Notes under the pieces: model-generated
What the model saw: the letters and a program-made list of their open reading frames with translations, nothing else
Database searches by the model: none
What the model was told of the DNA's origin: nothing
Shown: positions 60,112 through 64,000 of the stretch, piece by piece
Position numbering within the stretch: position 1 is the first letter of the stretch
Layout of the letters: each line of letters begins with the position of its first letter
Assembly (NCBI RefSeq): GCF_019670125.1
Contig: NZ_AP023033.1
Span: forward strand, 2,097,001 to 2,161,000
DNA length: 64,000 bases
Reading direction: 5' to 3'
DNA from: Agarivorans aestuarii
GTDB lineage: Bacteria; Pseudomonadota; Gammaproteobacteria; Enterobacterales; Celerinatantimonadaceae
Made by a program: the position numbers and the translations under genes

Positions 60112-60873
60112 TTACTTAGGTTGCGCATCTAAGCTAGTGCCTGTTACCCCAATGCTAGCGTCACTCATTAGGTATAAGTAATTAGGCATAATATCGAGCG
60201 GGGTTTTTAGTGTTTTTGGATCTTCGCCGGGATATGCGGTTGCGCGCATTAAAGTACGGGTTGCACCTGGGTTTATACAATTACTGCGTAAACCGGTTTT
60301 ATCAAATTCGTCTGCAATGACCTGCGACATACCTTCTATCGCAAATTTAGACACCGAATAACCACCCCAATAAGCACGGCCTTTTTTACCGACACTTGAA
60401 GAAGTGAAAACCAAAGAGGCATGGTCACTTTTAAGCATTAACGGAACTAAAGCTTGGCTAAGTAAGAACTGTGATTTTACATTTACCTGAATAAGTTGAT
60501 CCCAAAGATCTTCTTCTATTTGCACGTATTGGCTTAACACCCCCAAATGCGCCGCATTAAGAAGGGCGCCATCTAATCTGCCAAATTGGTTTTCGATGGT
60601 GGCCGCCATATCAAGATAGTTTTGTTGAGTCGCACCTTTTAAATCAAGGGGAATAATGGCTGGTTGTGGTGCGCCCAAGGCTTCAATTTCATCATATACA
60701 GCTTCAAGCTTTTTAACTGTTCTTCCTAGCAAGATCACTGTTGCACCGCATTGTGCAAAGGATAGAGCGGCTTGGCGGCCAATGCCGTCGCCTGCTCCAG
60801 TTACTAGGATGACTTTGTTTTGTAGCTCATCACTAGCTGCTTGGAAGTGTTGAGGAGAGGTTTCCGTGCTCAT
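60112..60873 (-). CDS. yciK: YciK family short-chain dehydrogenase
   Basis: A 253-residue NAD(P)-dependent oxidoreductase. Rossmann motif VTGAGDGIGRQAALSFA, NAAHLGV, the catalytic YSVSK with the Ser of SSSVG, and CINPGATRTLMRA are all visible. YciK-type proteins have an unassigned substrate. ATG 60873 is preceded by AGGAACG; a longer frame to 60921 would begin before it. The E. coli neighbourhood yciK-sohB recurs here, with a lipase gene between. Confidence 0.93.
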   Translation of the reverse strand: MSTETSPQHFQAASDELQNKVILVTGAGDGIGRQAALSFAQCGATVILLGRTVKKLEAVYDEIEALGAPQPAIIPLDLKGATQQNYLDMAATIENQFGRLDGALLNAAHLGVLSQYVQIEEDLWDQLIQVNVKSQFLLSQALVPLMLKSDHASLVFTSSSVGKKGRAYWGGYSVSKFAIEGMSQVIADEFDKTGLRSNCINPGATRTLMRATAYPGEDPKTLKTPLDIMPNYLYLMSDASIGVTGTSLDAQPK

Positions 60874-60921
60874 TTTTCGTTCCTGTAGATGTGCGTTGGT
60901 GCACAAATATTTGATTAACAA

Positions 60922-60978
60922 TTAAACAAGTGTTTAACGCCTGGTTAGACCTGTTGCAAAAATGTAAACAAATGTTTA
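60922..60978. promoter_or_regulatory. Two PsrA-like palindromic boxes between yciK and the lipase gene
   Basis: TTAAACAAGTGTTTAA (60922-60937) and TAAACAAATGTTTA (60965-60978) are palindromes of the AAAC-N4-GTTT form bound by PsrA-type TetR regulators of fatty acid metabolism. Centres are 42 bp apart, about four helical turns. The regulator is not in the window. Confidence 0.6.
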
Positions 60979-61023
60979 AGGTTTCTTTGAAGAAACATAC
61001 TATAAAAAAAGGAATTAGCTAAT

Positions 61024-63480
61024 ATGCGTCTGTCCCGAATAGCTACAGCAGTCACTCTATTTGCATCAGTTACTATAGCGGGTTGTGGTAGTAGCAACTC
61101 GCCATTTGATTTTGGTAATGATATCACGCCAAATGAGCCAAACTCAGTAAAAATTCGCTTCAATCCTCTTACTGGTGATGTATCTACACCAAATAACTTG
61201 TTGTTTAACGGTAGCTTAGACGGGACGATTAACCTACCAAGTGAAGCCGCTATTGCGCTTACTCAGCAGTATCAAGATATCACCAACGTATTAGGAGCCT
61301 TAGACGGTTGGCAAACCAGTGTGCCGTTTTCAATTCCTTTAGCCTACGGCGATGATGACGCGGAATACAATGAAGAAATTGATACAAAGTTAGATGCAAG
61401 TTCTTTCCCAGCTGGCGTGTTGTTATATAAAGTTCGCGCTTCCGGTTTTACAGATACTTGTGCTGACGTTACCGAAAATGGTGGCAGTTTTGTGGCAGGG
61501 CAAACTTGCCGCGTTGATGAGCAGCTTGTTTACGGTGAAGACTACATTGCTACCTTTAGCGATGGCAGCTTAATTGTTACTCCTTTAGTACCGTTTGCTC
61601 CTGCTACGTCTTATATGGTGGCAATTACAGATCAACTATTAGATGAAAATGGTCGAGGTGTTGCCGCCGGTGAGGCCTACCAGTTATTGAGTTCTCCAAT
61701 CACTGCTGATGATGATGCTACGTTGCAAAGCCTGAAAGGCTTAACAGCGTTTAATAATGGCTTGTTGGCCGCTGAAGGTGTAACTGCAAATGTTAGCTAC
61801 TCTGCAGTGTTTACCACTCAATCGGTAGGAAGCGTGTTAACTACTTTGCAGCAGATTTATGGTGGTATGGCACTAAATAGCTTATTACCAATGAGTGCAC
61901 TTGTTGATACGGGCACTACAGCGCAAGACGTTGCCAATGCTGCTCTTGGTACTAGCCAACCAGGCTTTGTAGCCGCTAAATACTTTAAGTCTACCTTGGC
62001 AGTACCTTATTATTTATCAGACCTTGATAATCCTGATCTTACAGGTGCGGATGTAAATAAATGGGCACAAGCTAAGACAGATAGCCCGGTAGCTATTTTG
62101 CAATTGCTGCAAACCAATGCGGATTTTGCTGACCAAGGCAGTGCAACAAGTTTTTGGGCCCAGGCCGGCGCAAAAGGTTTTGACGTTGCTACATTTGGTG
62201 GCTTAGTGGCAGGCGGTGATAAAACAACCGCTGGACAAATGCTTGCTCAGGCAGATTTAGCAGGACTTACCTATATGCAAGACGGTGAAGCGATGCCAGT
62301 TGACTCACATCGCCATCTTACGGCTTATAACCCTGTTCCAGAAACAAAAAGCACCGCGTTTTTAGACTTAGATATTTATTTACCTGATGAAACCTTAACT
62401 GGCAATGCCATGCCGGCCGAAGGCTGGCCAGTAGTGATCTTCCAACATGGTATTGGGTCCGTTAAAGAAACCGCAGCGGCTATTGCCGCTAGCTATGCAG
62501 CGCAAGGTTACGCAGTTTTGGCTATGGACTTGCCTTATCACGGTAGTCGAGGTTTGGATTTGACCGGTGATGGTAATGCAGAAATCAGTGCCAATGACGA
62601 TCCTCAAGTATTCGCTAACTTGGGTAGCTTTTTAAGCATTCGAGAAAACCTACGTCAATCAACAGCCGATTTACTTGCGGTGCGGGCTGCCTTACAAGCT
62701 GCTGGTGCGCCTGCTGAACTGGACGGCAGTAAAGTACATTATGCAGGTCAGTCATTAGGAGCAATTGTCGGTGTTGGTCCAGCATCGGTTGCTGATACAG
62801 TAAACGTAAGCGGTTTTGATATTGATTACAGCCTACAAAGTGTTTCGCTTAGCGCACCTGCTGGCGGTTTAGCTGGAGTATTCCAGTACTCACCTAGTTT
62901 TGGCCCAACCGTAGAAGCAGGGTTAAAATCTAATCCTGGTTACTTAGCGCTGGTTGCTGCTGGCCTTGGCTTTGAAGACAATGACACTGCAACAGCCTTA
63001 GAGCAGTTTGCAGTATATCAAGCCACTTACCCAGAAGCAGCACAGCTGGTGATTGACTCTAATTATCCTGCATTTGCGTCAATTTTTGGGTCGTTAGCGC
63101 AAACAGTGGTAGATGGAGTAGACCCACTTAACTATGCGCAATCCGGTTTTGCTATGCCAGTACTAGTGCATGAGATTGTGGGTGACGGTAGTGAAGGTAG
63201 CGGTGATCAAGTTATTCCAAATAGCCTTGCAACGTTGCCGCTAGTTGGCACCGAGCCGCTGATTGCTTCAATGGGTCTAGAGGGTACCGAAGTTACCTCA
63301 GCAGGTAGTTATGCGGTGCGCTTTAGCCAAGGCTCGCATAGCTCACTGATTTCGCCTGCGGCTAGTTTGGCTGCTACGGTTGAAATGCAAACCCAGTTTG
63401 TTAGTTATGCAGTAAGTGCAGATGCTGGTAATGCTAGTGTTGTGGTGAGTGATAGTTCGGTAATCGCCTCGGCTCAATAA
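61024..63480 (+). CDS. VolA/Pla-1-type surface lipase/lysophospholipase lipoprotein
   Basis: An 818-residue exported lipoprotein. The signal peptide ends in the lipobox IAGC, with C21 as the lipidated residue. The N-terminal region FNPLTGDVSTPNNLLFNGSLDGTINLP is the bacterial virulence-factor lipase domain. An alpha/beta hydrolase domain follows (about 450-800), with the nucleophile serine in GQSLG and an oxyanion-type VVIFQHGIGSVKE. The family (VolA, Pla-1/cef) acts on host or environmental lysophospholipids, releasing fatty acids. Two PsrA-like boxes upstream suggest fatty-acid control. Confidence 0.92.
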   Translation: MRLSRIATAVTLFASVTIAGCGSSNSPFDFGNDITPNEPNSVKIRFNPLTGDVSTPNNLLFNGSLDGTINLPSEAAIALTQQYQDITNVLGALDGWQTSVPFSIPLAYGDDDAEYNEEIDTKLDASSFPAGVLLYKVRASGFTDTCADVTENGGSFVAGQTCRVDEQLVYGEDYIATFSDGSLIVTPLVPFAPATSYMVAITDQLLDENGRGVAAGEAYQLLSSPITADDDATLQSLKGLTAFNNGLLAAEGVTANVSYSAVFTTQSVGSVLTTLQQIYGGMALNSLLPMSALVDTGTTAQDVANAALGTSQPGFVAAKYFKSTLAVPYYLSDLDNPDLTGADVNKWAQAKTDSPVAILQLLQTNADFADQGSATSFWAQAGAKGFDVATFGGLVAGGDKTTAGQMLAQADLAGLTYMQDGEAMPVDSHRHLTAYNPVPETKSTAFLDLDIYLPDETLTGNAMPAEGWPVVIFQHGIGSVKETAAAIAASYAAQGYAVLAMDLPYHGSRGLDLTGDGNAEISANDDPQVFANLGSFLSIRENLRQSTADLLAVRAALQAAGAPAELDGSKVHYAGQSLGAIVGVGPASVADTVNVSGFDIDYSLQSVSLSAPAGGLAGVFQYSPSFGPTVEAGLKSNPGYLALVAAGLGFEDNDTATALEQFAVYQATYPEAAQLVIDSNYPAFASIFGSLAQTVVDGVDPLNYAQSGFAMPVLVHEIVGDGSEGSGDQVIPNSLATLPLVGTEPLIASMGLEGTEVTSAGSYAVRFSQGSHSSLISPAASLAATVEMQTQFVSYAVSADAGNASVVVSDSSVIASAQ

Positions 63481-63500
63481 GCACTAAGTTATCGGTTCTA

Positions 63501-63527
63501 AGGCCTGCATCGCGCAGGCCTTTTTTG
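63501..63527 (+). terminator. Terminator after the lipase gene
   Basis: GGCCTGC and GCAGGCC form a stem with a short loop followed by six Ts. Confidence 0.85.
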
Positions 63528-63589
63528 TTACTTGGTTCGGTGTACAAGCTATGGTACTAATAGCAGCTCGAAAATATGAGGGCAGAAGT

Positions 63590-64000
63590 TTGGATTTTTT
63601 GATTGAGTTTGGATTGTTTTTTGCGAAGGCCTTAACGATTGTTATCGCTATTATTGCTGTAGTTGTGGTTGTGATTGCCGCTTCTTCTAAGACTAAACAC
63701 AAAAGTGGCGAGCTTGAAGTCACGGATTTAAGTGAGCAACACAATGAGGTTGAGGAAAAGCTTAATCATAACCTCATGAGCAAAGAGCAACTTAAACAGC
63801 ATAAGAAGCAACTAAAGCAACAACAAAAAGAAGAGAAGAAAAAAGGCGAAGAACAAACTAAACCACGATTGTTTGTTATCGACTTTAAAGGCAGCATCGA
63901 CGCCAAAGAAGTAGCCAGTTTACGTGAAGAAGTTTCTGCGGTACTTATCGCAGCGAAGCCAAAAGATGAAGTATTAGTTCGTTTAGAAAGCGGCGGCGGC
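63590..64000 (+). CDS. sohB: SohB family signal-peptide-peptidase-like protease (5' part)
   Basis: The N-terminal 137 codons of a protein that runs out of the window. They hold an N-terminal hydrophobic helix (ALTIVIAIIAVVVVVIAA), a lysine- and glutamine-rich charged stretch (KQHKKQLKQQQKEEKKKG) and the start of the ClpP-like S49 protease domain (RLFVIDFKGSIDAKEVASLREEVSAVL). SohB is an inner-membrane peptidase; the catalytic Ser and Lys lie beyond the window. TTG 63590 is the likely start, with GAGGG seven bases upstream. Confidence 0.88.
   Translation, partial: MDFLIEFGLFFAKALTIVIAIIAVVVVVIAASSKTKHKSGELEVTDLSEQHNEVEEKLNHNLMSKEQLKQHKKQLKQQQKEEKKKGEEQTKPRLFVIDFKGSIDAKEVASLREEVSAVLIAAKPKDEVLVRLESGGG

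Noticed and set aside
63484..63744. An 86-codon minus-strand frame after the lipase gene
   Set aside because: It crosses the lipase terminator and opposes the sohB start, which has a plausible ribosome-binding site and the right protein sequence.

Overview
The window looks like chromosome from a marine, agar-degrading gammaproteobacterium of the Alteromonadales, most like Agarivorans. The uvrY-uvrC-pgsA-tRNA(Gly-Cys-Leu) synteny, pxpABC and the yciK/sohB neighbourhood are gammaproteobacterial. A GH86 beta-agarase with CBM6 modules and a GH3 glucosidase point to marine polysaccharide use. The taxon is inferred from gene content only; no rRNA is present. Several genes appear to start with TTG (uvrY, uvrC, the LacI regulator, the CBS protein, sohB).

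Layout. 1-5040: a tRNA 3' end, uvrY, uvrC, pgsA and an expanded glyW-cysT-leuZ tRNA locus of seven tRNA genes. Two transcription units are suggested, each carrying tandem 81/82-bp repeats that begin with a decayed 5' half of tRNA-Gly. 5175-9281: a LacI regulator and a GH3 lipoprotein glucosidase separated by two CebR/CelR-like operators. 9404-11407: a chemoreceptor.

11686-21785 is a guanidine-utilisation operon: ABC transporter, two DUF1989 proteins (carboxyguanidine deiminase subunits), guanidine/urea carboxylase and allophanate hydrolase. Its control is layered. An NtrC-type enhancer and a sigma-54 promoter come first, then a guanidine-I (ykkC) riboswitch overlapping an intrinsic terminator, then an internal guanidine-II (mini-ykkC) riboswitch directly before the carboxylase start. 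Nitrogen status would set initiation, guanidine would set read-through, and guanidine would again set translation of the committed enzyme.

21903-25353 is an integrase-less array of integron gene cassettes (CALIN type). It begins just after a perfect 44-bp palindrome and carries mostly unknown small genes. The cassettes are shown by R'/R'' box pairs that are exact reverse complements.

25454-34463 holds an RND efflux pump and adaptor, a thioredoxin-like gene with a duplicated start region, and small metabolic and unknown genes. 34518-39283 is the agarase locus: a 1339-residue GH86 enzyme, its terminator, an orphan CBM13 fragment beyond it, and palindromic operator candidates upstream. 39721-49926 holds small secreted proteins, AhpD/CMD-like proteins, AraC and LysR regulators, an MFS exporter and a second RND system. 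49978-64000 holds a YcbL-like hydrolase, a CBS protein with cobyric acid synthase, a TAXI binding protein, cutC, a membrane GDPD, the pxpABC 5-oxoprolinase operon with its LysR regulator, yciK, a VolA-type lipase with two PsrA-like boxes, and the start of sohB. No CRISPR, transposase, prophage or integrase was seen.
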